A stretch of 55,088 bases of DNA from an uncultured Lachnospiraceae bacterium (GCA_947174705.1 CAMWKB010000006.1:1-55088), one strand, 5' to 3'; shown: positions 1-7,850, numbered from the stretch's first letter. Translations and numbers: made by a program. The notes: generated from the letters alone by a model not told the origin.

Positions 1-781
1 GTGTATATCGACTATCATGGTCAATCCAGTATAATTCTTCATCGTTTAAAACCCAGCCGTTAAATTCTTCAACCTCCATTTTATCCGTACAAAAGGACAT
101 AAGCAGTTCACTGACAAACTCAGCATCTACTTCATCGGATGTCCACTTACTTTCCCATGAATAAAAAACTCCATCCTTCACAACCATTTTCCTGCCACCC
201 GCCCTTGAAAAGCAATAAGAGTCGCCATTTTCATCGAGCGTAAGGGGATAAAGCGGATTATCATCGTCTGTTTCGTCAGCATAACGCTCCTGTAAAAAGT
301 TATTAATATCAAGAGCGTGAACATCGTCTTCAAGCTGATACCTGTAGTAGGATAATTCCATTATGTATTCCGCATTTTTAGATGCGCTTTCTTCATTCTC
401 TCTGGCTGCAAGATACTCTTGAAATTCTTCAGCAGTTTGAAATATATCCCATGAAATATCTGCACTTCCGTCCACACCATAATCTGAATAGAAATCAGCC
501 TTTGCATCGGAATCAGTGTCTGATGCAGCTTCAGGCTCTGCCTTAATCAGAATCCGGGCATAGGCATAAGGCACTTCGGCAACCGTATCCAGATATCCGG
601 ACAATTCCCTAATAGGGCAGTCATTTTTGTCTTCTATTTGTGTTACAGGCGGCTCAGAAAGAGTGATATCTCCTATGGTTTCTACGCTGTTACGACAACT
701 TATAAGCGCTACAGCGATAACTAAAGGAATGCCTATTACTATGATTTTTCTAATTAAGTTTTTAAACGCTACTATACACAT
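1..781 (-). CDS. Putative lipoprotein, 3' end outside the window
   Basis: An open frame of 260 codons runs off the left edge on the minus strand. The ATG at 781 follows a GAGG ribosome-binding site with a 5-base gap. The protein starts with a short basic segment and a hydrophobic stretch ending in A-L-I-S-C (residues about 25-29), an acceptable lipobox, so an exported, lipid-anchored protein is likely. The rest is acidic and soluble-looking, rich in Asp, Glu and Tyr, with no motif I recognise. The C-terminus is missing. Function is unknown; a single N-terminal membrane anchor instead of a lipoprotein is the alternative. Confidence 0.75.
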   Translation of the reverse strand, partial: MCIVAFKNLIRKIIVIGIPLVIAVALISCRNSVETIGDITLSEPPVTQIEDKNDCPIRELSGYLDTVAEVPYAYARILIKAEPEAASDTDSDAKADFYSDYGVDGSADISWDIFQTAEEFQEYLAARENEESASKNAEYIMELSYYRYQLEDDVHALDINNFLQERYADETDDDNPLYPLTLDENGDSYCFSRAGGRKMVVKDGVFYSWESKWTSDEVDAEFVSELLMSFCTDKMEVEEFNGWVLNDEELYWIDHDSRYT

Positions 782-839
782 TTTTTCCTCATCTTATAAG
801 CTTTTATTTGGTGATTGCAAAAGTCATATTCGATAACCA

Positions 840-921
840 GACCTCAGGCAATATAAATAAAAACGGGGCGACCTTCGCTCCCGCGGTTCGAGCCCCGTTT
901 TTATTTATATTGCCTGAGGTC
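840..921. repeat. Perfect 30-bp inverted repeat, 22-bp loop
   Basis: Arms 840-869 and 892-921 are exact reverse complements. The inner part (ACGGGGC against GCCCCGT, flanked by runs of A and T) resembles a bidirectional terminator core, while the outer 20 bp extend the stem far beyond a normal terminator. The loop and right arm contain GGTTCGAGCCCC, which resembles a tRNA T-arm. It lies between the start of the leftward lipoprotein gene and the tRNA promoter. Confidence 0.8.
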
Positions 922-987
922 GTCACTGGAATAGCACTTTCCCATTCATCTAATATTATACAATATAGGAAAAAATAAAAAAACCCC

Positions 988-1017
988 TTGACAAACCCAT
1001 GTCATAAATTGTATACT
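988..1017 (+). promoter_or_regulatory. Promoter of the tRNA-Val/tRNA-Met unit
   Basis: TTGACA (988-993) and TATACT (1012-1017) are separated by 18 bases, with the first tRNA starting 39 bases after the -10 box. This is a near-consensus housekeeping-sigma promoter. Confidence 0.8.
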
Positions 1018-1055
1018 AGCAAAGCGGGCTGTAAACAACCAGTCCAATACTTAAC

Positions 1056-1128
1056 GGGATCTTAGCTCAGCTGGGAGAGCATCTGCCTTACAAGCAGAGG
1101 GTCATAGGTTCGAGCCCTATAGGTCCCA
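1056..1128 (+). tRNA. tRNA-Val (anticodon TAC)
   Basis: A full cloverleaf can be drawn. The acceptor GGGATCT pairs with AGGTCCC (one T-G pair). The anticodon stem TCTGC/GCAGA encloses the loop CTTACAA with anticodon TAC, and the T-arm carries GGTTCGAGCCC. The discriminator is A1128 and CCA is not encoded. It is transcribed with the tRNA-Met six bases downstream. Confidence 0.95.
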
Positions 1129-1134
1129 TTATAT

Positions 1135-1208
1135 GGCGAGATAGCTCAGTTGGCTAGAGCACACGGTTCATACCCGTGGTGTCGAGGGTTCAAATCCCCC
1201 TCTCGCTA
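1135..1208 (+). tRNA. tRNA-Met (anticodon CAT)
   Basis: Acceptor GGCGAGA pairs with TCTCGCT (G1-T72 wobble). The anticodon stem CACGG/CCGTG holds the loop TTCATAC, anticodon CAT. The T-arm is GAGGG TTCAAAT CCCCC-like, the discriminator is A1208, and no CCA is encoded. The paired acceptor end suggests elongator tRNA-Met; a CAT tRNA modified to read isoleucine cannot be excluded from sequence alone. Confidence 0.93.
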
Positions 1209-1223
1209 TTAATAATAAGACTG

Positions 1224-1251
1224 CGGAAAGCCGATAGGCTTTCCGTTTTTT
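1224..1251 (+). terminator. Terminator after tRNA-Met
   Basis: Stem CGGAAAGCC/GGCTTTCCG with loop GATA, followed by six T. Typical intrinsic terminator closing the tRNA unit. Confidence 0.9.
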
Positions 1252-1320
1252 GTTTAAAGTGTGAGAATATGATATAATAAATCAATCAGAATTGCTCATG
1301 CAAAGTGCAGGAGGCGCATA

Positions 1321-1704
1321 ATGAGAGTTGAACATATAGCAATGTATGTAAATGACCTTGAAAAAGCAAGGGATTTTTTTATTAAATACTTTAATGCGGC
1401 GTCGAATGATGGTTATCATAATAAAACCACAAACTTTCGTTCTTATTTCCTGACTTTTGACGACGGTGCCAGAATTGAACTGATGTATCATCCAGATATG
1501 CAGGATGTGGAAAAGGGAATCAGAAGAACGGGTCTTACTCATATAGCGTTCAGCGTTGGTTCAAAGGAAAAAGTGGATGAATTGACGCGGAGGCTCAAAA
1601 ATGAAGGATACGAGGTTTTATCCGGTCCAAGAACAACCGGTGACGGATATTATGAAAGCTGTATTGTAGGAATTGAGGGTAATCAGATAGAAATAACAAT
1701 TTAG
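1321..1704 (+). CDS. VOC (glyoxalase/bleomycin-resistance fold) protein
   Basis: This 127-residue protein has the two-module VOC pattern: V-E-H-I-A near the N-terminus (His5), an acidic position in R-I-E-L-M-Y (about residue 55), L-T-H-I-A-F in the second module (about 73-78), and a final Q-I-E-I-T-I. His, Glu, His, Glu at these places are the usual metal ligands of glyoxalase I-like enzymes. An AGGAGG site precedes the ATG. The family includes lactoylglutathione lyase-like and epimerase-like enzymes, and the substrate is not readable here. The GNAT gene that follows starts 16 bases later and is probably co-transcribed. Confidence 0.85.
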   Translation: MRVEHIAMYVNDLEKARDFFIKYFNAASNDGYHNKTTNFRSYFLTFDDGARIELMYHPDMQDVEKGIRRTGLTHIAFSVGSKEKVDELTRRLKNEGYEVLSGPRTTGDGYYESCIVGIEGNQIEITI

Positions 1705-1720
1705 CGGAGATATTATCAAT

Positions 1721-2125
1721 ATGATTCGGTATGCTGCTGAGAAGGATTTTGAATTATTAAGCAAATATGATAAGCATATTTGTGAAACGGAATTAAGAAA
1801 TTGTATAAAGACAGAAAGAATTTTAACCATGTTCAATGATGATATCTTTATCGGATGGTTACGATTTAACTTGTTTTGGGATAACATTCCTTTTATGAAT
1901 ATGCTGTATTTGTTAGAAGATTACAGAGGAAAAGGATATGGCAGCCGGTTAGTCAGCTTTTGGGAACAGGAAATGATTAAAAGTAAATATAAAATGGTTT
2001 TGACTTCCACACAATCCAATGAGCAGGCACAATTTTTTTATAGAAAAATCGGATATGTAGATTGCGGTTCTTTATTGCTGCCTGATGAACCTTTGGAGAT
2101 TATCTTATTAAAAAAATTAGTATAG
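1721..2125 (+). CDS. GNAT-family N-acetyltransferase
   Basis: The 134-residue protein carries the acetyl-CoA pyrophosphate loop R-G-K-G-Y-G-S (about residues 67-73), preceded by the beta-strand N-M-L-Y-L and followed by a helix. The typical ending A-Q-x-F-Y-R-K-I-G-Y is also present. It should acetylate an amine with acetyl-CoA, and the substrate is unknown. It sits 16 bases downstream of the VOC gene on the same strand with a distant GGAG site. Confidence 0.85.
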   Translation: MIRYAAEKDFELLSKYDKHICETELRNCIKTERILTMFNDDIFIGWLRFNLFWDNIPFMNMLYLLEDYRGKGYGSRLVSFWEQEMIKSKYKMVLTSTQSNEQAQFFYRKIGYVDCGSLLLPDEPLEIILLKKLV

Positions 2126-2232
2126 TTATAAATCCTCAAACCTACCTTGATAATTGGATAGACTATATATTTTGTTTATGATATACTTATATTGTAGCAA
2201 TATATGCCACACTATAGAAAGCAGGTGATCAT

Positions 2233-2424
2233 ATGCCATCAGGTATTGAAGTAACTAAAGCAGCTCTTGATGATTTTAAAAAAATTCAAGATTATATGAT
2301 TTCGGCAAAGAAAGAAAATGCTGTCGAAACATATGCAAAGCTAAAAAAAGAGTATCTGACAATAAAAGCATTATTAAATGTTTCCGGTGTGAATCTCACA
2401 GACATAGACGAAATAAAAGAGTAA
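2233..2424 (+). CDS. Small helical protein of unknown function
   Basis: A 63-codon frame with an AGGTGAT ribosome-binding site seven bases before the ATG. The product is strongly charged (many Lys, Glu, Asp) and predicted by eye to be two helices, with no Cys, no membrane segment and no recognisable motif. It has its own terminator downstream and a gap of about 107 bases upstream, so it is probably a single-gene unit. The good ribosome site and terminator support a real gene. Confidence 0.55.
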   Translation: MPSGIEVTKAALDDFKKIQDYMISAKKENAVETYAKLKKEYLTIKALLNVSGVNLTDIDEIKE

Positions 2425-2451
2425 TCTTATATCTGAATAACAACTGTAGTC

Positions 2452-2493
2452 AGGTGTAAAGTCTATTGAATTATTAAGGCTTTGCACCTTTTT
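2452..2493 (+). terminator. Terminator after the small gene
   Basis: AGGTGTAAAG (2452-2461) pairs with CTTTGCACCT (2480-2489), one wobble, with an 18-base loop and a T-run. The remaining 2494-2633 holds only the leader of the next gene, with no gene seen. Confidence 0.75.
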
Positions 2494-2633
2494 AATTTTG
2501 GTTTAATGCTCTGACTGTACATTGATAATTCGGTCTTGAAAGGAAAAAATAATTTGCGCTGAGTAATGCAGAAAACAAGACAGAATCCAAAGAAAGAAGG
2601 AGAACAATACATCATAATCAGAGGTGTTGATTT

Positions 2634-3356
2634 ATGAATAATAAAAATAAATATATGGTTTATTTACTCCCCATTCGTTGTGTGATTTTTGCTTTCATAT
2701 TCGTGGCAGGAGCAATTATTACAAAGCAAAAAATAGATGATATAAGCAATTGGTGGTCGATTGCAGCCAGCATAGTAAATATTATTATAATTTTATTGCT
2801 CTTTTTTATCGCAAAGAACAATAAAAGCAGCTATCAGGAATTAATCAATTATCAAAAAGGTAAGACAAAGGCCGGACAAATAATAGGAATATCGCTTTTG
2901 GTTTTAGCAGTCGGAATGACAGGAATGTATGCGGCGGGATATATTTGCTACGGAATCATTCCATACGCCGCGCCAATGATGATTGCGCCTATACCGGTGT
3001 GGTTAGCCGTTATAAATACGGCCATATTACCGGTAACAACTGCGTTTGCAGAAGAGGGATTATATTTGGGGTGTGGCGTTAATCAGATACAAAATAAGTT
3101 TTTGGCAATAACTGTTCCTGCTTTCTTTTTTGCTTTACAGCATAGTTTTATCCCGACACTGTTTGATTTAAGATACATTGTTTATCGTTTTATTTCGTTT
3201 TTACCGCTGACACTGATTTTGTGCTGGTATTATTATAAAAAAAGAAATCCGCTGCCTATAATTGTGGGCCATGCAATTATTGATGTTGCAACGGCGCTGC
3301 AGATTTTAGCAACATCGGCAATTCCGGGATTATATGAGATGATATGTGCAATGTAG
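2634..3356 (+). CDS. CPBP-family (CAAX protease/bacteriocin-processing-like) membrane protein
   Basis: 240 residues with about six to seven hydrophobic segments. The family motifs are visible: E-E-G-L-Y-L-G (motif 1, normally EExxxR), F-F-A-L-Q-H-S (FxxxH) and G-H-A-I-I-D (HxxxD/N). The conserved Arg of motif 1 is absent here, so the catalytic Glu pair and both His are present but the site is not fully canonical. Members act as intramembrane glutamic proteases or in bacteriocin self-immunity. GAGGTG precedes the ATG. No bacteriocin gene is visible nearby, so the role is open. Confidence 0.85.
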   Translation: MNNKNKYMVYLLPIRCVIFAFIFVAGAIITKQKIDDISNWWSIAASIVNIIIILLLFFIAKNNKSSYQELINYQKGKTKAGQIIGISLLVLAVGMTGMYAAGYICYGIIPYAAPMMIAPIPVWLAVINTAILPVTTAFAEEGLYLGCGVNQIQNKFLAITVPAFFFALQHSFIPTLFDLRYIVYRFISFLPLTLILCWYYYKKRNPLPIIVGHAIIDVATALQILATSAIPGLYEMICAM

Positions 3357-3405
3357 GTGGATAAGTTCTGCATTGTAAAATTTATCAACGAAACTCATGT
3401 TCTGT

Positions 3406-4074
3406 TTATTGCAATTTAGTCATTGTTTTCTGGCACCACAAGAACAGCTTTTCAAATGCCTGCTTAAAATTATATTCTTCATTTGAGTTTATTTCCAAAG
3501 ACAGCATCATGACTTCTTTATCAAATTCATCAAGTTTACATAATAATTCTTTCTTGGTAAGGCAGAAAATGCCAGTTTTTAAGTAATATATATTCTGCAG
3601 AATGAAAAATACATTTTTATATGTCATGATAAGCTGCTGATAGTTCTGTATTCTATCGGCATGCAGATATCTATGACACATTTCATGATACATATTGCCG
3701 AGACTTATCTTTATATAATTGATTATATCCTCCTCGCTGTATTCAGGCACTAGCAAGGAGAGCTTGCCGTAATAATCCTTTGTACTATGTAAAATGTGGC
3801 ATAATTCCAGTGGATTCCATTTAGAAAACTCATCCATTCCGCAAATAAAACCACAGGATTTATCATAATGCTCCATTTGGGTAATAATTTCCCTGTACGA
3901 ATCCAAATCCTGTACGGAAAACTTATCTATGATTACCATAATATCTATATCACTGTTTTCTGTTGCTTCTTCGCGAAGATAACTGCCCTGCAGCCCTACA
4001 TATAAGAGTCTGTCGCCAAATACATCCTTCATCGAAATAATTAATTTATTTAAATATTCATCTACTCTAAACAT
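3406..4074 (-). CDS. Nucleotidyltransferase-domain protein
   Basis: The N-terminal part carries the polymerase-beta-fold signature G-S-Y-L-R-E...S-D-I-D-I-M-V-I (about residues 30-48), with both catalytic Asp present. The C-terminal two thirds are helical and rich in Tyr, His and Leu, as in aminoglycoside nucleotidyltransferase-like or substrate-binding domains. It probably transfers a nucleotide to a small molecule, protein or tRNA. A GGAGGAAGG site precedes the start. It ends 50 bases from the convergent CPBP gene. The substrate is not known. Confidence 0.8.
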   Translation of the reverse strand: MFRVDEYLNKLIISMKDVFGDRLLYVGLQGSYLREEATENSDIDIMVIIDKFSVQDLDSYREIITQMEHYDKSCGFICGMDEFSKWNPLELCHILHSTKDYYGKLSLLVPEYSEEDIINYIKISLGNMYHEMCHRYLHADRIQNYQQLIMTYKNVFFILQNIYYLKTGIFCLTKKELLCKLDEFDKEVMMLSLEINSNEEYNFKQAFEKLFLWCQKTMTKLQ

Positions 4075-4202
4075 TCCGTATTACCTTCCTCCACTTTTCT
4101 TAGGTATGCATGCAATACTTTTTGATACAAAAATTCTAGTATTTTCTAGTCAGAATGTATAGACTTGAAATAGAAAATTTGATATACTGTATAATGAGCT
4201 GT

Positions 4203-4227
4203 GCCCAAAGAAATTTGGGCATTTTTT
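4203..4227 (+). terminator. Intrinsic terminator upstream of the antitoxin gene
   Basis: GCCCAAA (4203-4209) pairs with TTTGGGC (4214-4220) around GAAA, followed by A and six T. A TATAAT at 4190-4195 with TTGAAA at 4165-4170 (19-base gap) lies directly upstream, so any transcript from there would stop within about 30 bases. It may insulate the toxin-antitoxin promoter that follows. Confidence 0.75.
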
Positions 4228-4247
4228 ATATTTATTAAATAATTCAA

Positions 4248-4276
4248 TTGAGAAAAAGGGATAATTATGGTATAAT
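4248..4276 (+). promoter_or_regulatory. Promoter of the antitoxin gene
   Basis: TTGAGA (4248-4253), a 17-base gap and TATAAT (4271-4276). The predicted start of transcription is only about 18 bases before the antitoxin ATG. Confidence 0.75.
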
Positions 4277-4300
4277 TAACCCGCAGAAAGGGGGATGAAA

Positions 4301-4561
4301 ATGCCGCATATTATTCCTATTAAAGATTTGAAAAATACTTCGGAGATTTCCGAGCTATGTCATAAGTCAGATGAACCTATTTATATTACTAAAAACGGAT
4401 ATGGTGATATGGTAATCATGAGTATGGAAATATTTGAAAGTACCATGAAGCATCTTTCTATGTATCGAGATATCGGAATATCAGAGAAACAGATAGAAAA
4501 AGGTCAAATAAAAGATGCGAGAACTGCTCTGGCAGACATGAGGACAAAATATGGCTTATAA
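4301..4561 (+). CDS. Phd/YefM-type antitoxin
   Basis: 86 residues, starting M-P-H-I-I-P-I-K-D-L-K-N-T. The pattern includes E-P-I-Y-I-T-K-N-G-Y-G-D-M-V-I-M-S, the DNA-binding N-terminal fold typical of Phd/YefM/RelB antitoxins, and then a helical C-terminal tail that would wrap the toxin. The ATG at 4301 is chosen over the one at 4295 because the GGGGG ribosome site lies six bases before it. It overlaps the toxin start by 11 bases, the normal coupling for such pairs. The toxin is truncated, so this is probably an orphan antitoxin that may still repress its own promoter. Confidence 0.85.
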   Translation: MPHIIPIKDLKNTSEISELCHKSDEPIYITKNGYGDMVIMSMEIFESTMKHLSMYRDIGISEKQIEKGQIKDARTALADMRTKYGL

Positions 4562-4670
4562 ACTGATTATTACAGAACGTGCTGATGAACTGCTTGATAA
4601 TCTTATACATCATTTAATATATCGGTTAAAAAATGAACAAGCTGCCCGACATTTGTTGGATGGAATAAAT
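4551..4670 (+). pseudogene. Truncated RelE/ParE-type toxin
   Basis: The first 39 or so codons match a RelE/ParE toxin start (A-Y-K-L-I-I-T, then A-D-E-L-L-D-N-L, then A-A-R-H-L-L-D-G-I). After about 4667 the resemblance stops abruptly. The frame stays open to 4865, but the added residues look unrelated to toxin and run antisense through the 3' end of the convergent hydrolase gene. The core beta-sheet and catalytic C-terminal residues of the toxin are missing. The gene is therefore best read as a deletion remnant. Confidence 0.75.
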
Positions 4671-4756
4671 ATAAATGAACACCAGGGGCATATCCATAAT
4701 CCTGCCCCTATTCATTTTGAAAAAACAGTGAAATCAAGCGGTAAGCAAAAGAAAAT

Positions 4757-5740
4757 TTACAATATCAATTCCCAGTACCTCTCCAATAAATCCGTCCCGG
4801 AATTGAATATTTCATGTTTAGTTCCGGGAACCTTAATCATCTTAGCATTTCCGGGCTTATTATGATTCAATTTGTCTACGAACTGTACCTGTTCTTCCTG
4901 AGAGACATAATTTTCGTTATCAGCCTGAAAAACAAGCACAGGACAGTCAATTAGGCGCCAAGCCTTATTCTTAAGATAACTGTTTAGCCGTGCAGTCTGC
5001 CAAAGCCATCCGTAGGATGCCGCGCTCATCTGGTACAAAGGTTCTTTACATCTTTTTTGATTATAAAAGTTAAATCTTGCTTCTGAGACAGAGGCGCTGT
5101 CTGCAAATAATTCGGGTCCTTCATAGGGATGGTTTCCGTTTACATAACATTCCGCTTTTCCGGCCATACAAAATAATCTGGCGATAAGGCGGGCCAAGGG
5201 CCAGGGAACGGGAGCGCTGCTTGGACGTATCATCGGTGAAGAGAGTACGAGCCTGGAAAATAATTCGGGTGCGCGTGCAGCCGCGGCAGCCGCGATACCG
5301 CCGCCCATAGAGTGCCCGTACAAAAGTACGGGCAGGTTAGGGAATTCCTTTGCTGCACTGCGTGCTATAAACAATAAATCTTCTACATATCTTGTATAAT
5401 CATCAACATGTACCAGAGATAAGTCTTTTGTATCGCTGCACATCCGGTAGCTTCGCCCGTGTCCGCAATGCTCCGCCATAAAGACATGATATCCCCCGCA
5501 AAGAAAATAGTAGATATTTTCCAGATGTTTCTCTATAGTCTCCGTATACCCATGCGATATTACCGCGATACCTTTCGGATTATCGGCAAGACACCGTATA
5601 TAAAAAATCTTTTTGCCTTCCTCACGTTCGCAATACTGCTCCGTTTTCCTCTGCTCAAGATATGGAAGGACCACTGTTTTCATTGTCTCATCGTATTTTT
5701 CTTCACGTAATATCATATTTTGAATTGCTTCTTTATTCAT
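4757..5740 (-). CDS. Alpha/beta hydrolase (monoglyceride lipase/lysophospholipase-like)
   Basis: 327 residues. The nucleophile elbow is G-H-S-M-G-G (Ser144), the oxyanion-side motif is I-S-H-G-Y-T-E (about 61-67), the acid is the Asp in F-Q-A-D-N-E, and the base is the His in G-T-K-H-E-I-F. This is the serine hydrolase_4 group that includes PldB and monoacylglycerol lipases. No signal peptide is seen, so it should act in the cytoplasm on a lipid or carboxyl ester. It lies 17 bases downstream of the MFS gene in the TetR operon. A weak hairpin (AGGGGCA/TGCCCCT, 4685-4710) beyond the stop may end the operon. Confidence 0.88.
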   Translation of the reverse strand: MNKEAIQNMILREEKYDETMKTVVLPYLEQRKTEQYCEREEGKKIFYIRCLADNPKGIAVISHGYTETIEKHLENIYYFLCGGYHVFMAEHCGHGRSYRMCSDTKDLSLVHVDDYTRYVEDLLFIARSAAKEFPNLPVLLYGHSMGGGIAAAAAARAPELFSRLVLSSPMIRPSSAPVPWPLARLIARLFCMAGKAECYVNGNHPYEGPELFADSASVSEARFNFYNQKRCKEPLYQMSAASYGWLWQTARLNSYLKNKAWRLIDCPVLVFQADNENYVSQEEQVQFVDKLNHNKPGNAKMIKVPGTKHEIFNSGTDLLERYWELIL

Positions 5741-5757
5741 TTTATATTAATTCCTTT

Positions 5758-7104
5758 TTATATACTCTCATTTATTTTGCGCTCATTATAGAACAGGAAC
5801 ACCAGCCCGCCAAGCACGCAGAACGAAGCTGCCCCAAAAGCCGCAATACGATACCCCACGCCGGATGAGGTTCCAATCGTGGAAACCGCCGTAAACAGCA
5901 GCATAGAAAGACTCTGTCCAAGTTTAAAAGCAAAGGTTCTGGCCGCATAGAACATTCCTTCGCGGTTGCTTCCCGTGCGTTTTGCATCGCTTTGGGCGAT
6001 ATCGGCAACAACTGCCTGGGGAAGAATTCCGAATACAGCCATTGGAAGCGAAGCCACAACCATCAGGATAAAACCTTGTATATTGGAAGGAATCGGTAAG
6101 AAGCTGCCGAGAAATCCTGTATACAGATAAGATAGTGCAAATATTACAAAGGCTGTCAGTATAAGTTTCTTTTTCCCAAATTTAGGAGCAAGTTTGTTTA
6201 TCGGAATATAAAAGACTAACGACAGGGCGGTCATTCCGACAAAATAAATGGTTGTCATCGTTTCAGGCAGCTTTAAGAGACTGGTTACAAAGAAGGGAAG
6301 TCCTGTCTGGAACATGGTGATGGCAATCCAGTATAAAATATCGGAAGCTACAAATTTCCTGAATTCTTTATTCCTAAACGTAGCTGCAAGGGATGAAAAC
6401 GCCGTATCCTGTGAAGGAACCGTATTAACATATTCTTTTTCGTTGATAGACCAGACCGGTACCTGCATACAGATAAACGCTATTATTGCCATAACCGCAA
6501 ACGTTACACGGATTGCATTTACACGCCCGAATGAGGGAATCAGAGTTCCCCATATTACAGGAGCCAGATAAGCTACGGCAGTTCCTGCAATAAATGTAAA
6601 AGAGATTATTGTAGAAATATTTAAGCGTTCCTGCTGGTCGTGACCGAGTTCCGGTATTAAAGCGTTATATGGCGTACAATATGCCGTAATTGACAGATAG
6701 TATGTCATTACCATCAAGAATAGAAAAATTGCGTTTATCCAGCTGTTTTGGTTTACCGGAGACCAGAATACAAGAACGGTGGATAAAGCTAACGGCAGGG
6801 ATGCCCATTTTAAGAACGGAATTCGTCTGCCTTTTTCGGAAGTACAGCGATCCGACAAAGATGCGATCCAGGGATCGGTAATAGCATCAAAAAGCCGTCC
6901 GAAAGCCGTAATGCCGCCGATTATTGTAAAAATTCCCAAGATAACAAGTCCCTGCGGAACAAAAACAATCTGTCCCTGTGCGATAGATGCTTCATCGGGC
7001 TGATAGAAATAAACCAGCCAGTTTGAAATTAAGCCGGACAACAGCGACCAACCGAACTGTCCGGTGGCAAAAAGCCATATTTTTTGTGTAGATAGTGATT
7101 TCAT
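5758..7104 (-). CDS. GPH-family (MelB-like) sugar:cation symporter
   Basis: 448 residues with twelve hydrophobic segments. The N-terminal signature F-G-R-L-F-D-A-I-T-D-P-W-I-A and S-E-K-G-R-R-I-P-F-L matches the glycoside-pentoside-hexuronide:cation symporters (MelB, YicJ types), where the Asp residues of helix II bind the coupling cation. It should import a glycoside or a related solute across the plasma membrane. Its ATG overlaps the TetR stop codon (ATGA), so it is translationally coupled to its probable repressor. No glycosidase is linked; the neighbour is an ester hydrolase, so an unusual substrate is possible. Confidence 0.88.
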   Translation of the reverse strand: MKSLSTQKIWLFATGQFGWSLLSGLISNWLVYFYQPDEASIAQGQIVFVPQGLVILGIFTIIGGITAFGRLFDAITDPWIASLSDRCTSEKGRRIPFLKWASLPLALSTVLVFWSPVNQNSWINAIFLFLMVMTYYLSITAYCTPYNALIPELGHDQQERLNISTIISFTFIAGTAVAYLAPVIWGTLIPSFGRVNAIRVTFAVMAIIAFICMQVPVWSINEKEYVNTVPSQDTAFSSLAATFRNKEFRKFVASDILYWIAITMFQTGLPFFVTSLLKLPETMTTIYFVGMTALSLVFYIPINKLAPKFGKKKLILTAFVIFALSYLYTGFLGSFLPIPSNIQGFILMVVASLPMAVFGILPQAVVADIAQSDAKRTGSNREGMFYAARTFAFKLGQSLSMLLFTAVSTIGTSSGVGYRIAAFGAASFCVLGGLVFLFYNERKINESI

Positions 7105-7778
7105 AGTGTACCTCCATTCTCAGTGTTATTTTTTCCTGCAAGCCCTTTTAATAGTAGATTTCCGGTAATGCGTACCTGCAATACCAGTTCGATCCTCTCA
7201 TCTGAAGAAAGGATGTATCCGTTATAGGATAGTTTTTGCATCAGGCTCAGCAGGGTATGCATGATTGAAAAATATACTTCTTCGACCGTATATGGGAAAT
7301 CAAGACTTCCATCCTTTAGACCTTTTTCTAAAGCGTCTGTTACATAAGGTTTAAGATTCAGGATACATTCTTCATATTCTGTCAGCCGTTCTTTGGGAAT
7401 ATTATATCTGCGGACAAAAATGTCAAACTCCTGAAGGAATTTTAAAAACTTAAATTCTTCTTCAAAAATTCTTATAAAAATTTGAAAAATACAGTGCATT
7501 TGGCAATATCCATTCTTTTCAATGTATTTTTCCTCTGATAAGGTGCATACATATTTTTCTGCGATTTTCTGCCAATAAGCAATCCCTGCTGAAATCGCAA
7601 GCTCTGCCTTGGTCTCAAAATAGCGGTAAATCGTAGCCGGTCCCACGCCTGCGGCCTTGGCAGCTTCTTCCACGGATGTATCTTCTATGCCCTTTTCACA
7701 GAACAGTTCCAGTGCCGCATTAAGAATTTGCCGGGTGCGTTGTTCCATCTGTTGTTTTCTTATTACGGACTCTCCCAA
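7101..7778 (-). CDS. TetR/AcrR-family repressor
   Basis: The N-terminal helix-turn-helix is clear: R-Q-I-L-N-A-A-L-E-L-F, then G-I-E-D-T-S-V-E-E-A-A-K-A-A-G-V-G-P-A-T-I-Y-R-Y-F (broken here at the turn, about residues 20-60). The C-terminal ligand domain has no recognisable motif. I place the start at the TTG at 7778, since it has a GGGAGG site seven bases upstream. The upstream GTG at 7802 has none and lies only about a dozen bases from the predicted transcription start. It is the first gene of a three-gene operon with the MFS transporter and hydrolase, and probably represses all three through the palindrome at 7813-7829. Confidence 0.87.
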   Translation of the reverse strand: MGESVIRKQQMEQRTRQILNAALELFCEKGIEDTSVEEAAKAAGVGPATIYRYFETKAELAISAGIAYWQKIAEKYVCTLSEEKYIEKNGYCQMHCIFQIFIRIFEEEFKFLKFLQEFDIFVRRYNIPKERLTEYEECILNLKPYVTDALEKGLKDGSLDFPYTVEEVYFSIMHTLLSLMQKLSYNGYILSSDERIELVLQVRITGNLLLKGLAGKNNTENGGTL

Positions 7779-7812
7779 TTTTGCACCTCCCGGTTTTATC
7801 ACAGCGATTTTA

Positions 7813-7850
7813 TGATAGTAATACTATCACGTTTTTCTCCTGTATGTCAA
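7813..7850 (-). promoter_or_regulatory. Promoter and palindromic operator of the TetR operon
   Basis: Read on the minus strand: TTGACA (7850-7845), an 18-base gap, TAGTAT (7826-7821). The -10 box lies inside a perfect 17-bp palindrome, TGATAGTA-A-TACTATCA (7813-7829). This is the expected place for an autoregulatory TetR operator blocking RNA polymerase. Confidence 0.8.

Noticed and set aside
4165-4195. A promoter making a small RNA ahead of the antitoxin
   Set aside because: The 19-base spacing is poor and the transcript would end within about 30 bases at the hairpin at 4203; no support for a stable RNA.
4671-4865. C-terminal part of a full-length toxin
   Set aside because: The residues after about position 40 do not resemble RelE/ParE and lie antisense to the end of the hydrolase gene.
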